From Panopea generosa (taxonomy: Eukaryota > Mollusca > Bivalvia > Adapedonta > Hiatellidae), in the NCBI GenBank assembly GCA_029582155.1, contig CM055895.1:54998464-55062463 (forward strand): a stretch of DNA of 64,000 nt. Direction: 5' to 3'. Positions 1 through 12,035 of the stretch are shown here, piece by piece. The notes under the pieces were generated by a model. That model ran no database searches, had not been told where the DNA came from, and saw only the letters and a program-made list of their open reading frames with translations. How positions within the stretch are numbered: the stretch's first letter is position 1; each line of letters begins with the position of its first letter. The position numbers and the translations under genes are program-made.

Positions 1-470
1 TCTGACAAAAAGGTAACACAATACACGCTTCTATTGGCTACTATTCGCTACTAATTGACAATGATAAATCCATGTCTACATTATGAGATACGTATATTTC
101 TAAAAATAAAACAATAATTTGTTTTATGCCATAATTATGAAATCTTAATTATTTTGTTTTGGGTTTTTTTACATACTAGTAATTCTATTAGTGAATAGTT
201 CTTTGAAACAAAACTTGATAACTTAGTACATTGTCAATAAAAAGTGTTTTACTTAAAATTGAATACAAAAACAACTTGAAATCGATTATTAATAATAATA
301 ATCAAATGTAAAAAATGATGATAGTCTTTAAACTTCATCCAGAAATATCCGAATTTAAAACTCCATCCACACAGCACGCGAAACTTATCTTAAGGTATAA
401 TAAAAGATTCTTTTGAAAAACGGGAACACAATCAAGAAACCAAGAAAAATAAAAGCAGATTTGATTTTAA
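1..470. other. AT-rich non-coding stretch
   Basis: No open frame, RNA gene or recognisable repeat is seen. The stretch is AT-rich with stops in all frames and leads into a short tandem array. It may include the decayed 5' part of the Tc1-like element that follows, but no terminal repeat could be picked out. Confidence 0.4.
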
Positions 471-472
471 GC

Positions 473-640
473 TAATGTTTGATAACCTTTAACGCCCCAT
501 TTTGTATTTTAGGTTAATGTACAATAACTTTTAACGCCCCAATTTGTATTTAAGGTTAATGTACGATAACATTTAACGCCCCAATTTGTATTTTAGGTTA
601 ATGTATGATGACCTTTAACGCCCCAATTTGTATTTTAGGA
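473..640. repeat. 42-bp tandem repeat, 4 copies
   Basis: Four head-to-tail units of about 42 bp, each carrying the block TTTAACGCCCC followed by AATTTGTATTTTAGG and then TTAATGTAC. Units differ by a few substitutions, such as CCATTTTG versus CCAATTTG and TTTAAGG versus TTTTAGG. This is a short minisatellite with no coding potential. Confidence 0.85.
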
Positions 641-839
641 GTATTTAAATGTCGAAAGAAAAAATTCCTTGAATTCTCTTAATCCAAGGAACCAGGTACA
701 ATGACCTTATTTTTAGATATCTTCTTATTTTCGCTTTGAAACAAAATTAACATACCTCATGACTGCAATTCATAAACTATCAATTCTCGATGTATACAGC
801 GGCGGATCATATATTATTATAAACGAGACGAGTTAAATT

Positions 840-1646
840 TTTTATGTTGGTGAAAACTAACAGAGTATTACTTTAGTCCGAAATAACTAAAATATTTAAT
901 CAAATTAGAGACAAGGCCGTTTCAGAGGATACTGTAAAAAAGATATTAATATAAAAAATCCACAGAAAGATTGTTCCTACGAGTATTCGGATTCGGACAT
1001 TAAACATTAAAAGCCGCCTAGCTTAGGCAAGGGGAAACAGATATTGGAAGATGGACAGAGAATGAAAAAGAGTGATATTTTCCGATCAGTGTAAGGTAGT
1101 TATTGGCGAAAACAATAGAATTTATGTCTGGTGCAACCCCGCAGAAGGGTATAGACCGGAATGTCTCGCATCTGGTTGTCAGCCTAAAATCAGCTTTATG
1201 ATTTAGGGATGCATTATTCGGCATGGGTAGGTACGGTGACAGTTGTAAATGGTAACATTAATGCAGAAAAATATATTGAAATAGCAGATAACAATCTTTG
1301 GCCAGTTATTGCCTGATATTTTTCGGCAAATAATTTCATATTCCAGGATGACAATGCTCCCGTACACAGGGCAAGAATTGTTCAGGCATACAAAAAGGAA
1401 ACAGTATATCGGGTATCTCATGGCCTGACCAGTCATCAGATGCCAATATTATTGAAAACTGTTGGTTTCTGTTGAAAAACGTTCAAACGAGGAACAGCGA
1501 TAATTCAAAGTGCAGTAGAACTTGAACATGAAATTAAGGATATCTGGAGTAACATTCCGTTAACCTACATAAGAAGCCTTTATTGCTCTTTACCAAAGTG
1601 AATGCTAAAGATTATTAGAAGAAAGGGCCATATAACAAAGTATTAA
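840..1646 (+). pseudogene. Tc1-like (DD34E) transposase relic
   Basis: Conceptual translation with a few frame shifts and stops follows the order of a Tc1-family transposase. It begins with a helix-turn-helix-like stretch (LVKTNRVL...SEITKIFNQ, SEDTVKKIL). Next come VIFSDQCKVVIG and NRIYVW, where the first catalytic Asp of the DDE triad lies in FSD. Then TVTVVNGNINAEKYIEI, and FQDDNAPVHRARIVQAYK, which holds the second Asp region. The SPDLNIIEN-like block survives as QMPILLKTVGFC in a shifted frame, and the element closes with VELEHEIKDIWSNIP, YIRSLY and KGHITKY followed by a stop at 1644-1646. Internal stops (for example in WPVIA*YF) show that it is dead. The terminal inverted repeats were not located. 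The open frames on the opposite strand here are shadows. Confidence 0.85.
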
Positions 1647-1927
1647 GGTAAAACATCATTGATTAATATTGCGATATTGTGTATTGTTGTTGATCGCCAT
1701 CATTTAGGTCTAACATCGTGCAACGTATTATTTGACGTTGACAATTCTTATATAATCATATCATCCGTCACTGTATATCTTGCATGGTCAATACTTAAGA
1801 TTTCTTAATAAGTGTCGTTTATACTATTTATAATAAGCAAAGAAACACATTTCATACAACCTTAATTAATACATGGAATAATTGCAATTAATTACACGAC
1901 ATTCATACGTATAATTTACAACTAAAA

Positions 1928-2265
1928 GGTCTCACTACACAGTTGATTTTTTTTCTTTGTTCTATATAAGAAAAGGTCTAGGATTTCAATGGTAAAAAAA
2001 GAATTACACATAATTTTTTTTTAAAGTATTTTATTTTTTCATAGCAGGAATGTATACCCACATAAAAATCCACAATAACTGGTAGGTTGTGCACGTTGTT
2101 TTTTTAAAGCGGGTGCAGTGACACACTGAGATTTATTGAAAAAAGAAGTCTAGTCCACTATGAACCATTTTGAAAATATTTCATTACCAAAGTACATAGG
2201 CCTTTTTTTAAGCGTAAGAATCTTACTACCGTGGGGAAAAAGGGACGTAACTGTGTAGTGAGACG
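1928..2265. mobile_element. MITE with GTCTCACTACACAGTT inverted termini
   Basis: A 338-bp non-coding element. Its left end reads GGTCTCACTACACAGTT and its right end AACTGTGTAGTGAGACG, a perfect 16-bp inverted repeat. It is bordered by the 5-bp direct repeat TAAAA (1923-1927 and 2266-2270), a target-site duplication. The right-hand interior (CGTAAGAATCTTACTACCGT, then AGGGACGTAACTGTG) resembles the right end of the two 456-bp elements at 48807 and 51436, so these belong to one family. The transposase superfamily is unknown. Confidence 0.8.
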
Positions 2266-2683
2266 TAAAAGGAGTTATCTGGTCTGAACTATCAGAACCA
2301 AAATCGCCACTTAAGAGCTTATAGGTGCTCCCATCCTCGCTCTTTCCACAATCTCCACGTGATGTGAGACCGTTTCAATAGAAGCAACCTTCATACAAAT
2401 GTGCATTTGCATGATGTACAATAAAAATATGATCAGCTAAGAATATGTAAATGAGACTATGCATCCGTTGATTTTGTAGAGAAAATAATGATTGAGGTTA
2501 TGGAACAGAGGTAAGGACCACATTGTATTGATTGTAATATGTTAACATGTTTAAGGGTTTTTTAGATTTGGTTTCTCATTGCACTATTTGCCATACATGG
2601 AGAAAAAAATGCAACACAAAATGCTTTATAGAAATATGTTATTTAGGAAAATAATTGTATAAAAAAACATATCTGTATAATCC

Positions 2684-2787
2684 CGGTATTGCAGTATATA
2701 TTACATGCCATTATAACTCCGGTATCGCATTATATATTACATGCCATTAAAACTCCGGTATTGCATTATATATTACATGCCATTATG
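2684..2787. repeat. 36-bp tandem repeat, 3 copies
   Basis: Three units of about 36 bp with the core CATTATATATTACATGCCAT and spacer AACTCCGGTATTG. The unit is a multiple of three and lacks a stop in one frame, so it yields a small open frame with a 12-residue period (YILHAI). That frame is a by-product of the repeat. Confidence 0.8.
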
Positions 2788-2799
2788 CCGCATCTAGAA

Positions 2800-3310
2800 T
2801 CTCGTCAATCAATTTATATATGCATTTTCCGTTTATTTAAAGAAGAAACTGTCAATCACAGAGACTGGAAAAACAAAGTTATATGTCAATTTCAGTGTCT
2901 CAATGAAGGAGTGCTAGGTGTTATTTCCGGAATAATAAATAACAAAGCGTGAAATTAAAAATATGGCCATTGCCCTGACGTTCTAATCAGCCTCATCGGT
3001 CGTCATCGTTCATTCATTCAACAATTGCTCAGTTTGGAAAACAATCCAAATGAAGATTAGGACACTTGTCTGAAAAATGTCTGAAAAATGTCGCTGACTA
3101 ACATTATTATGACAAATTATCTTCTACTACTAGACATGACGGTCTCTATCGGGAGTTTGTCATTTGCTCTGACATTATGACGGATGGGTTGCGATCGAGT
3201 TAAGCCTCATTTTACGAACGTTTTCTTGCTTTCACTTGTATTGTTTTCTTTAATATTAGTCACATCCGTTTCAATGTCTAACAACGTTATAAAAGTTGAC
3301 ATATCACCTA
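2800..3310. repeat. Dispersed-repeat core, copy a
   Basis: This non-coding stretch aligns by eye to 13185-13745, 19195-19745 and 35600-36170. Shared blocks include ATGCATTTTCCGTTT, the AATGTCGCTG...CTAACAT block, CAAATTATCTTC, CTCGACATGA-like sequence and TCTAACAATGTTAT. The repeat has no coding frame and its class is unknown. The copies at 19195 and 35600 lie inside the large duplicated unit; this one and the 13.2-kb copy stand alone. Confidence 0.6.
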
Positions 3311-3319
3311 TATTTATTT

Positions 3320-3615
3320 TTTGATTGATTGATTGAATAGTTAGCGTCGTTTTATGCCATCGAGGGCTAACAGATGATCAGTTAACCTAACCACTGTTTC
3401 CTGGGATCCTGAAAGGTAAACCAGTACTCGACCACACCCTATCTCCGCAAGTTACTGATAATTTCTCCACTTGAATCAGCGGTGAGATATGAATGATAAT
3501 GTGACGCAATGTCGTATATCAATCATCACGGAGACTGTTGCGTGACGGGGATTCGAACTCACAATCCCTGGATTGTTAGTCAGACGCGCTAACGACTGAG
3601 CTAATCGTGTCCGAC
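3320..3615 (-). mobile_element. tRNA-derived SINE (family III)
   Basis: On the minus strand it starts with a tRNA-like head: an A-box-like TTAGCTCAGTCGTTAGCGCG, then a B-box-like GAGTTCGAATCCCC. A body containing ACCTTTCAGGATCCCAGG and CTGTTAGCCCTCGATGGC follows, and it ends in a short (ATCA)n tail, seen on the plus strand as TTGATTGATTGATTG at 3321. A second copy lies at 60890-61163 in the same orientation. The head retains polymerase III box spacing but is not a usable tRNA. Confidence 0.75.
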
Positions 3616-4837
3616 ATACAGAGCATACCAAGAATGGTCTTAGAAATAAAAAGTAAGTGTTTGACAAGGATAACCTTAATTGGATAAATACAAGTTAATA
3701 AACGTGAAACAGTGTGTATGAGAAGCTCATTGCCCTGATATTTATTGAATTTAAATTCCAGCTATTATTTAATATAACTGGTTATTGTAATTGCAAAGAA
3801 ATAATTGTACTTGCAGTTTTGTACAGAGAAGCAGGAAGATGATATTTACCATTAGTGTCACTTAATGTATTTATTATTCATGCATTTCAACAATATTTTC
3901 AGATTTTTCTATTAATTAGAAAAAAAATTTCTAATATAGTGATATGCCATTTTGAGAATGACATTGTTGGGTGTTCATGGGATACAATTTATTCGAGTAT
4001 CTATATTTCTACTATTAGTTCACGAACATTTATAAATACTTCTGAAAAAAAAAACAATTACGTTGGAAAATGTTATAATATATATATATAAGATTAAATA
4101 CGACAGTAATTCCGCAATAAGCAGTGAAATGTATGAGCCTTGTTCTGGATAATTAATCGAATTGACACTTCGATAATCAAACAGATCAGTCAGTGCATGG
4201 ATCATCTTAATAATTAAACAGGCGACTCTTGCTAGAGATGGGGTGATTATTAAAAGTAAGCTTAACTGAACGTCAAGTTTATTCATATGCTGTAGACGCT
4301 ACCTGTTAATATGCAAAGCTTTTCACATTTACTTAAAATGTAATGTAGGCCAACGAAAATCTTTATAATTATGTGATTAAACTTAGACAACGTATTTGAA
4401 AAGAAATGTAAACTGTCTATAAATTGAAAATCGGAATTACAAAACAAAACTAAAGAAAAAGAAAATACAGAGTAAACTAATCACGTAAAGAGATGTTGAA
4501 AGACTGAATCCACTGTAGACAGTACCGATGACGTTTTCTCATCGAGACATAATTGTAACAATACCGTAACCCTCACACCATCATGTCATGATCATGATAG
4601 TTTAGATTCAATACTCCATCGATTGTTAACCTTGTTTCAACTAATACAATAGCAATTATAGATTAACCATTAATAATTATTTCATTAAGCATGCATATCG
4701 AATATTAATACTCGTTCATTCATCGGAAGTAATTAATATTATACAACAAGCATTTAAATGCTTAATTAATCTTTTATGGGTTGTCACAATTAATTAGACA
4801 TATCAATAACTTAATGCTAACACTGCAGGAAACTGGC

Positions 4838-6016
4838 TCAAACTTTTGGTTATCCTATATGCAGACGATACTGTGATCGTATCAGATAATCCAGTTGATC
4901 TCCAGAAATTACTCGATTCAATCCATGATAATTGTCACGACTGGAAACTCTTCGTTAATATGTCCAAAAGCAAAATAGTAATATTCGGTGCTAGAAACGT
5001 CAACAAGTATCTTTTTAAACTTGGAGGCGAAAACATTGAAACTGTGAATCGCTATAAATATCTAGGTACAATCTTCACAAGCAATGGCTCATTCTTGACA
5101 GCTAGAAAGCATCTTGTTAAAGAAGCTAGGAAAGCTATGCATTTATTATATTTTCGCATATACAATCTTGATTTGCCCCTCGACCTCCAGCTTAATTTAT
5201 TTGATAACACTATACTGTTTATCTTAACATATAATAGCGAAATATGGGGGTTCGAATCACATAATTTAATTGAAAAAGTCCATCGCGATTTTCTTAGGAA
5301 AATCACTAATTCTCACAAAAGTACACCCATGTATATGTTATACGCCGAATTATGCTGTTGTCCGATTTCAATTAATATCAAATGTAGGATGATATGGTTT
5401 TGGAACCGCCTAATATAAGGTAAGAAAACCAAATATTCGTCCCTAATATATCACTACATGTTAAATAACAATTTGCATAGTTTTAAATGGAGCTCATCCA
5501 TAATCAATACACTAAGGTCCGTTGGCAGGTAAGACAAATTTATTAGCCAATTAAATGTAACCTGCAAAACTATAGATAGATCCGTCATACGGACACTAAT
5601 TGACCAGTAAACGCAATCATGGAATGCAGATCTGAGAAGTTCTAATAAAGGCATAATATACAGTCATTTTAAGAAAAAAAATTCATTGAAAACTCGAGAA
5701 AATCTTCTCACGTAACCTTAGTCATTACCTATTTAAACTGCGTACATCTAACCACAGAATCCCTATAGAAACAGGGAGATGTCAAATACCTCCATAGAAA
5801 ATAGAGTATGCTTGAAATGTAACTGTAACGAAGTGGGTTCAGAAACACACTAGTTATTAAGATGCACACTCTTTCAACGAGAACGTGGAATTTTAATTAA
5901 AAATAAAAAGTTTAACCACACATGATATACAAGCGCTGCATAATTTGCTGTCCTCGCAAATCAAAACCGAACTGATAAACTTATTTGCACGCATACTTAT
6001 GAAAGAGTGCAACTAA
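4838..6016 (+). pseudogene. 5'-truncated L2/CR1-like LINE reverse transcriptase relic
   Basis: The open part (from about 4846 to 5418) begins at reverse-transcriptase motif C, ILYADDTVIV. Palm/thumb sequence follows: WKLFVNMSKSKIVIFG, then YKYLGTIF, then a long helical stretch with NSEIWGF. Beyond the stop, shifted frames continue with an IPIETGR-like block and a zinc-binding motif RVCLKCNCNEVGSETH...LLRC. The carboxy-terminal end is LHNLLSSQIKTELINLFARI, closing with MKECN and a stop at 6014-6016. Endonuclease and RT motifs before C are missing, as expected for 5' truncation. It is inactive. Confidence 0.85.
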
Positions 6017-6329
6017 TTCCTTACACATATGCTTTACACCGGCTTCTTGGTTCACCGTCAAATATATAACAAAGACATGGTTGTAATTGATAGTGGATAA
6101 TAGTATCCCACACTGTCATTATACTGCAAGTGCACATGGCACGATTTCCCCAACGTAGCCAAATAATGTAACTGCATTCACGGCGAACCGACCAGTAGTT
6201 TTTCACTATTTCATTCATTATGCTACCCGATTACGTACTAACATGTATTTAACACTTCCTCCCTGACTAAAGATACTTTATTTCAAGATTATAACGATAA
6301 AATCCGCGACTACCTTACTGTATCTTCTG

Positions 6330-6590
6330 TCAGTGTGTCTCCAGATCGGCGTGTGATTGGTGGTTTAAGCTGGAGACAACGGCGGTATTAGTACCTGGCT
6401 ACACGCCAGAGACTAAAGACGACGGTCATTGATAGCCGTGCGTAGACCGGACTGGGTATATACTAGTTGTGACAGGAGAGGACTAGCCAACACAATTACC
6501 ACTACTAAAATTTTTATTTTTTGTGCCTCATTTTTACATGTAAATGTAACGAGAGAATAAATGTTATTGTTGTTGTTGAATAACTAGTTC
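6330..6590. repeat. Possible 3' end of an unclassified dispersed element with GTT tail
   Basis: This block has higher GC than its surroundings (TGGTTTAAGCTGGAGACAAC, CCGGACTGGGTATATACTAG) and runs into AATAAATGTTATTGTTGTTGTTG. The GTT-type tail is also seen at 33570 and 13751 and is typical of retroposed elements. Only one copy of the body was noticed in this window, so the class is not determined. Confidence 0.3.
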
Positions 6591-6679
6591 TCAAACACAT
6601 AGTTGACTATTCAATTTCAATGTGATCATTAAACATGTGTAGTCAATTTGCTTCGAAAATAATTTTCCTATTAAAACAT

Positions 6680-7705
6680 AATTTAGGTATGGCGTCTGAC
6701 ATTAGCCAATCTATCCTAATACCTGCCACCTCCTGATTCATTTAACATTAGCCAATCTATCACAATAACTGACTCATCCTGATTCATTTAACATTAGTCA
6801 ATCTATCCCAATACCTGCCACCTCCCGATTCATTTAAAATTAGCCAATCGATCCCAATACCTGCCACCTCCCGATTACTTTAACATCAGTCAATCTATCC
6901 CAATTCCTGCCACCTCCCGATATATTTAACATTAGCCAATCTATCCCAATAACTGACACCTCCTGATCCATGTAACATTAGCCAATCTATCCCAATATCT
7001 GACACCTCCCGATTTATTTAACATTAGCCAATCTATCCCAATAACTGACACATTCACATTCGTCTTACATTACCCAACCTATCCCAATACCTGACACCTC
7101 CCGATTCATTTAACATTAGCCAATCTATCCCAATAACTGACACCTCCTGATTTATTTAACATTAGCCAATCTATCCCAATACCTGACACCTCCCGATTCA
7201 TTTAACATTAGCCAATCTATCCCAATAACTGACACATCCTGATTTATTTAACATTAGCTAATCTATCCCAATACCTGACACCTCCTGATTCATTTAACAT
7301 TAGCCAATCTATCCCAATATCTGACACTTCCTGATTCATTTAACATTAGCCAATCTATCCCAATAACTGACACAACCACATTCGTCTAACATTATCCAAT
7401 CTATCCCAATACCCGCCACCTCCTGATTAGTCTAACCTCACCCAATCTATCCCAATACCCGCCACCTCCTGATTCGTCTAACATTACCCAATCTATCCCA
7501 ATACCCGCCACCTCCTGATTCGTCTAACATTACCCAATCTATCCCAATACCCGCCACCTCCTGATTAGTCTAACCTAACCCAATCTATCCCAATACCCGC
7601 CACCTCCTGATTCGTCTAACATTACCCAATCTATCCCTATACCCGACACCTCCTGATTCGTCTAACATTACCCAATCTATCCCTATACCCGACACCTCCT
7701 GATTC
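6680..7705. repeat. 46-bp satellite array, about 22 copies
   Basis: Head-to-tail units with the core CCAATCTATCCCAATA, then CTGACACCTCC and a spacer such as TGATTCATTTAACATTAG. Two subtypes are segregated. Units up to about 7370 carry ATTTAACATTAGCC and AACTGACAC. Units after that carry CGTCTAACATTACCC and CCCGCCACC. A related single copy lies in the dispersed repeat at about 26668-26712 (TAGTCTATCCCAGTTCCTGG, then TGTCTCCCGAATCATG). The array is followed at 7710-7860 by other sequence from that same dispersed repeat. Confidence 0.9.
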
Positions 7706-7896
7706 AGGCATGTTATACTCTAATACAAAATCAAGTTATTCTCTTCCGCCATTTGTCATAGCACCACTCTAACACGTTTGTCAAATAATAGCGTCATTCA
7801 ATTTCCGTTAAAACAATTGACCAATCAGCGTGCTTGTATGTCATTGCTGTATAACTTAGTTTATACTAATTTATTTTAGCTTGATTGCGATGCAAG

Positions 7897-8048
7897 CATA
7901 AAGCTTATATGAACCGCTCTCGAGTCCACTTCCTGGGTAGAACCAGGACTGAATGTTGTTTATGAGAGGTATCGGGTTGAGCTGGAAATCGAATCCGCAA
8001 CCTCTGGCTTGAGCGACCAACACACTATCCATTATACTACCGCCCCGC
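7897..8048 (-). mobile_element. tRNA-derived SINE (family I)
   Basis: On the minus strand it begins GCGGGGCGGTAGTATAATGG (A-box-like). Then come GTTGGTCGCTC, CCAGAGGTTGCGGATTCGAT (B-box-like) and a body with CTCATAAACAACATTCAGTC and CTACCCAGGAAGTGG. It ends near CAATCAAGCTAAAATAAATT. The same body recurs at 8928-9096 and 32617-32786, with decayed copies at 18868, 27160 and 35448. Confidence 0.75.
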
Positions 8049-8927
8049 TTGTAATGTTTTTATGTTTCAATATGTCATTATTACAGTATCATTTGCATGG
8101 ATTAGTGTGCAGAATATATTAAACACTGTGTAACAGAATTTGTATGATATGGTGTTTCCAAACAAAAATGCAAATATTTCTCAAAATATCACTAGAAACA
8201 GCTGATGAAAATAATTCACTGGAAAACATGTAACAGTTGCTTTTGTTTCATGGTGCAGAAAATTACAAAAGATAGCAGCGAAAATGCAAATACAAGCACT
8301 AACATAGTGTTCTATTGTTCATACAATTGTAAAGTTTTATTCTTTGCAAAATACATGACAAGATAAAATAAGATAAAAAATGACAAGAAGTGTTCGGAGA
8401 CGCCTTTGAATAATGATGAAACAGTTTATGAATATATTCATAGAAAAATGAAATAAAATTAAAAATAGATATCTTTGAGAAATCATAATGAAATACTGTG
8501 TTTCTTCATAAATTAAAAAAACAATCAAATGTTTGGAACCTGCTAAAAACATTTCAGCATTATTTTTTTTTAAAAAAATGAAGAAAATCTTTGAACACTG
8601 AAACACTAGTATATTTGTTAAAAAATGTATTGCAATATTCTGCTCAATCTATATATTCCACGATTCCAAGAAATGAAAGAGTTATTAAAAATTTCGTTTT
8701 AAAAAGTGACGTATATAAAGAAATGAGACAGTTATACATACCAGTACACTACACAAAATTACAAGTATGTTTAAGTTTATTGAACTCTTAAAAACACAAC
8801 ATGCTAGGTTGTTCCTTAGAAAGTTAGCTACACATGATAATAAAAACTTTAAAAAGAGATAAGCAGTGTTAAATAAACACGGAGCAATGTGAAACATTTA
8901 GTTTACAGTTTATACTCATTTCTTTTA

Positions 8928-9096
8928 GCTCGATTGTGATGAAAGCCCAGAGCTTACATGAATCGCTCTCGAGTCCGCTTCCTGGGTAGAACCAGTACTG
9001 AGTGTTGTTTTATGAGAGGCATCGGGTCGAGCTGGGGATCGAATCCGCAACCTCTGGCGTGAGCGGCCAACACTCTATCAATTAGACCACAGCCCC
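8928..9096 (-). mobile_element. tRNA-derived SINE (family I), well-preserved copy
   Basis: The minus strand reads GGCGGGGCTGTGGTCTAATT at the head, then GATAGAGTGTTGGCCGCTCA, and a B box GGATTCGATCCCC. The body has the shared segment ACTGGTTCTACCCAGGAAGC and the end CACAATCGAGCTA. It is one of the cleaner family members here. The unique sequence between this copy and the previous one (8050-8925) contains only short AT-rich frames. Confidence 0.75.
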
Positions 9097-9099
9097 GCC

Positions 9100-10480
9100 T
9101 TAATGTGTAACATTTGATATTCATGTGTCGTATAATGTTATTGATGTACCTTCTACATAAAAATCAATTAAGTTCGTTATAACTCTCAGTCTGTCCTACA
9201 TCGTATGTTAGATTTATGTAGATTTACATGTTTTCAGCGCATGATTTGTTGCTGTGCCTTTTGAATGTAACGACTCTCATTAGTTTCCATATATTTTCTT
9301 TTACGTATTGTTACGTAACTTAGATTCGTTTTGGAGAGAAAACTTCCATGAATTTTCATTGGGTAAAGTGAAACCAACGGGCAGATATGTTTATTACATT
9401 GACTCTGCAATAACCGACCGAGTATGTAACTGCATTACTCACCTTGAGCCAGAATGTCTGCTATTTGTTTTGATACCGTGATTGCAAAGATTCATGGATC
9501 TAGGGGTATCCATTTATTTATAGTTTTTGTTTTTCAACGTAATGGTTGTTTAACAACTTTAACTTCTATTCTTAGCAACACTTTTATTTTTGTTCTGTTA
9601 CTCATATCTTATTGAGTAAAGCTGTCTTAGAATGACATCCCACATGTTGCCATCCATAACAATTTACCGATATCTTTCTTCAAAGAATACCGAAACATAG
9701 CAGACGAACGTTTGGGATTGCTGATGTATGATACCAAGGATGCATATTATTCATTACCAGTCACACCAAGCTAACATAAAAACAAAAAAAGCACAATTCG
9801 CGGCACTTTTTGTACGCTAACTGACATGTTGATATATGCTTGTCTGCTTTATCAAAAATGCTTATTTTTCTAGATATACAAACTATGGTAATGTTAGTTT
9901 TCTTTCAACAATAAAATAAAATTGTATCTACCGTATTTTTTTTTTTACTAATAAGCTAATTATGATTCTTCTTTATATTAGTCATTTAATCAAATATTTT
10001 CTATAGGCTATGCGTTCATTACAAATATCAAATAACGTTCTTTATAACGCCCAAATACATGTACTGAAGCTATTGAAATTCTACTTAGGTTCAATGTTCA
10101 TTTGATCAAAAACGTTTATATCGATGATGTATAAAATTCAATCGCAAGTACGTTCTGGTTATACGAAATATAGTATACCTTGTAGAAATGGGGAAATCCG
10201 TATTTTAAATGTCGTTGTAATTGCTGTCAAATTAAGCAGCGATTTACAAACCGGGAATTTTTTATTATTTAACAATGATAAGATATCTAATAACAAACTG
10301 AAATTAAATATGGAATCGTTACATGCATGCCTATTGTTTGTCTCCTGCAACTCATAGCGGTAGCGCAACTACACTATACACCACAGTTCTAAGCATTGGT
10401 TGTTCGGGTTTCTTTGTGAATTGTAAAACCAAATACTCTAAATAAAATATATAATAATACATTTTTCATACATGTAGAAC
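9100..10480. other. Non-coding AT-rich interval
   Basis: No gene, tRNA or clear repeat boundary is visible. Short frames on both strands around 10124-10368 overlap each other, and neither resembles a known protein. A few T-runs occur near 9940. Confidence 0.4.
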
Positions 10481-10489
10481 TACTTCAAT

Positions 10490-12035
10490 AAACTAACGAA
10501 AACATGTAATAAGTCAAACTTACATACGAATGAAAACATGCAATACGTTTGTCTAGTTCAATAAATACAAACAGAGCCATGAGGTTAAACGTAAGGTTAA
10601 CATTCGAATAAAAATTGTAATATGTCGAACAAATTTACATGTGAATAAAAATTTATAATAAGTTTAACATGTGAATAAAAACATGTAAAAAGTACAAGTT
10701 AAACATGCTAATAAAAACATGTAATAAGTACATGTTTAACATGCGAATAAAGACATGTACTAAGTACAAGTTTAACATGCGAATAACGACATGTAATAAG
10801 TACAAGTTTAACATGCGAATAAAAACATGTACTTATTACAAGTTTAACATGAGAATAAAAATATGTACTTTGTACAAGTTTAACATGCGGATAAAAACTT
10901 GTATTAAGTACAAGTTTAACATGCGGATAAAGACATGTACTAAGTACACGTTTAACATGCGAATAAGGACATGTAATAAGTACAAGTTTAACATGCGAAT
11001 AAAAACAAATACTTATTACAAGTTTAACATGAGAATAAAAATATGTACTTTGTACAAGTTTAACATGCGTATAAAACCATGTAATAAGTACAAGTTTAAC
11101 GTGCGGATAAAAACTTGTATCAAGTACACGTTTAACATGCGAATAAAACATGTAATAAGTACAAGTTTAACATGCGAATAAAGACATGTACTTAGAACAG
11201 GTTTAGCATGCGGATAAAGACATGATCTAAGTACAAGTTTAACATGCGAATAAAAACATGTACTTTGTACAAGTTTTACATGCGGATAAAGACATGTACT
11301 AAGTACAAGTTTAACGTGCGAATAAAGACATGTAATAAGTACATGTTTAACAAGTACAAGTTTAACATGCGAATAAAAACTTGTATTAAGTACAAGTTAA
11401 ACATGCGGATAAAGACATGTACTAAGTACACGTTTAACATGCGAATAAAGACATGTACTAAGTACAAGTTTAACATGAGAATAAAGACATGTACTAAGTA
11501 CACGTTTAACATGCCAATAAAGACATGTACTAAGTACACGTTTAACATGCCAATAAAGACATATACTAAGTACAAGTTTAACATGCAAATAAAAACATAT
11601 ACTAAGTACAAGATTAAGTACCAGTTTAACATGCGAATAAAAACATGTACTAAGTACAAGTTTAACATGCAGATAAAGACATGTACTAAGTACAAGTTTA
11701 ACTTGCAAATAAAGACTTATAATAAGTACAAGTTTAACATGCGAATAAAGACATGTAATAAGTACAGGTTTAACATGCGAATAAAAACATGCAATAATGC
11801 AAGCTAAACATGCGAATAAAAACATGTAATAAGTACAAGTTTAACATGCGAATAAAGACTTACAATAATACAAGCTTAACATGCGAATAAAAACATGTAC
11901 TAAGCACAAGTTCAACATGCAAATAAAGACTTAAAATAAGTACAAGTTTAACATGCGAATAAAGATTTATAATTAGTACAAGCTTAACATGCGAATAAAG
12001 ACTTATAATAATACAAGTTTAACATCCTTTTAAAA
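10490..12035. repeat. 36-bp minisatellite, roughly 37-40 copies
   Basis: Units of about 36 bp run through the interval: AAGTACAAGTTTAACATGCG followed by AATAAAAACATGTACT. The first 150 bp and last 150 bp are more degenerate. Each full unit contains the 13-bp near-palindrome TGTACTAAGTACA. Because 36 is a multiple of three and the unit lacks stops in several frames, the array gives long open frames: plus-strand repeats of MRIKTCTKYKFN (10705-11181 and 11244-11807), and minus-strand repeats in two different frames (HVKLVLSTCFYS and MLNLYLVHVFIR types). Openness in several frames on both strands at once is better explained by the repeat unit than by selection on a protein. Confidence 0.9.

Noticed and set aside
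1018-1436. Two minus-strand frames
   Set aside because: They are antisense shadows of the Tc1-like transposase relic, which reads on the plus strand.
10705-11807. Long plus- and minus-strand open frames that look like 12-residue repeat proteins
   Set aside because: They arise because the 36-bp unit is divisible by three and has no stops. Several frames are open at once on both strands, and there is no start context or non-repeat domain.
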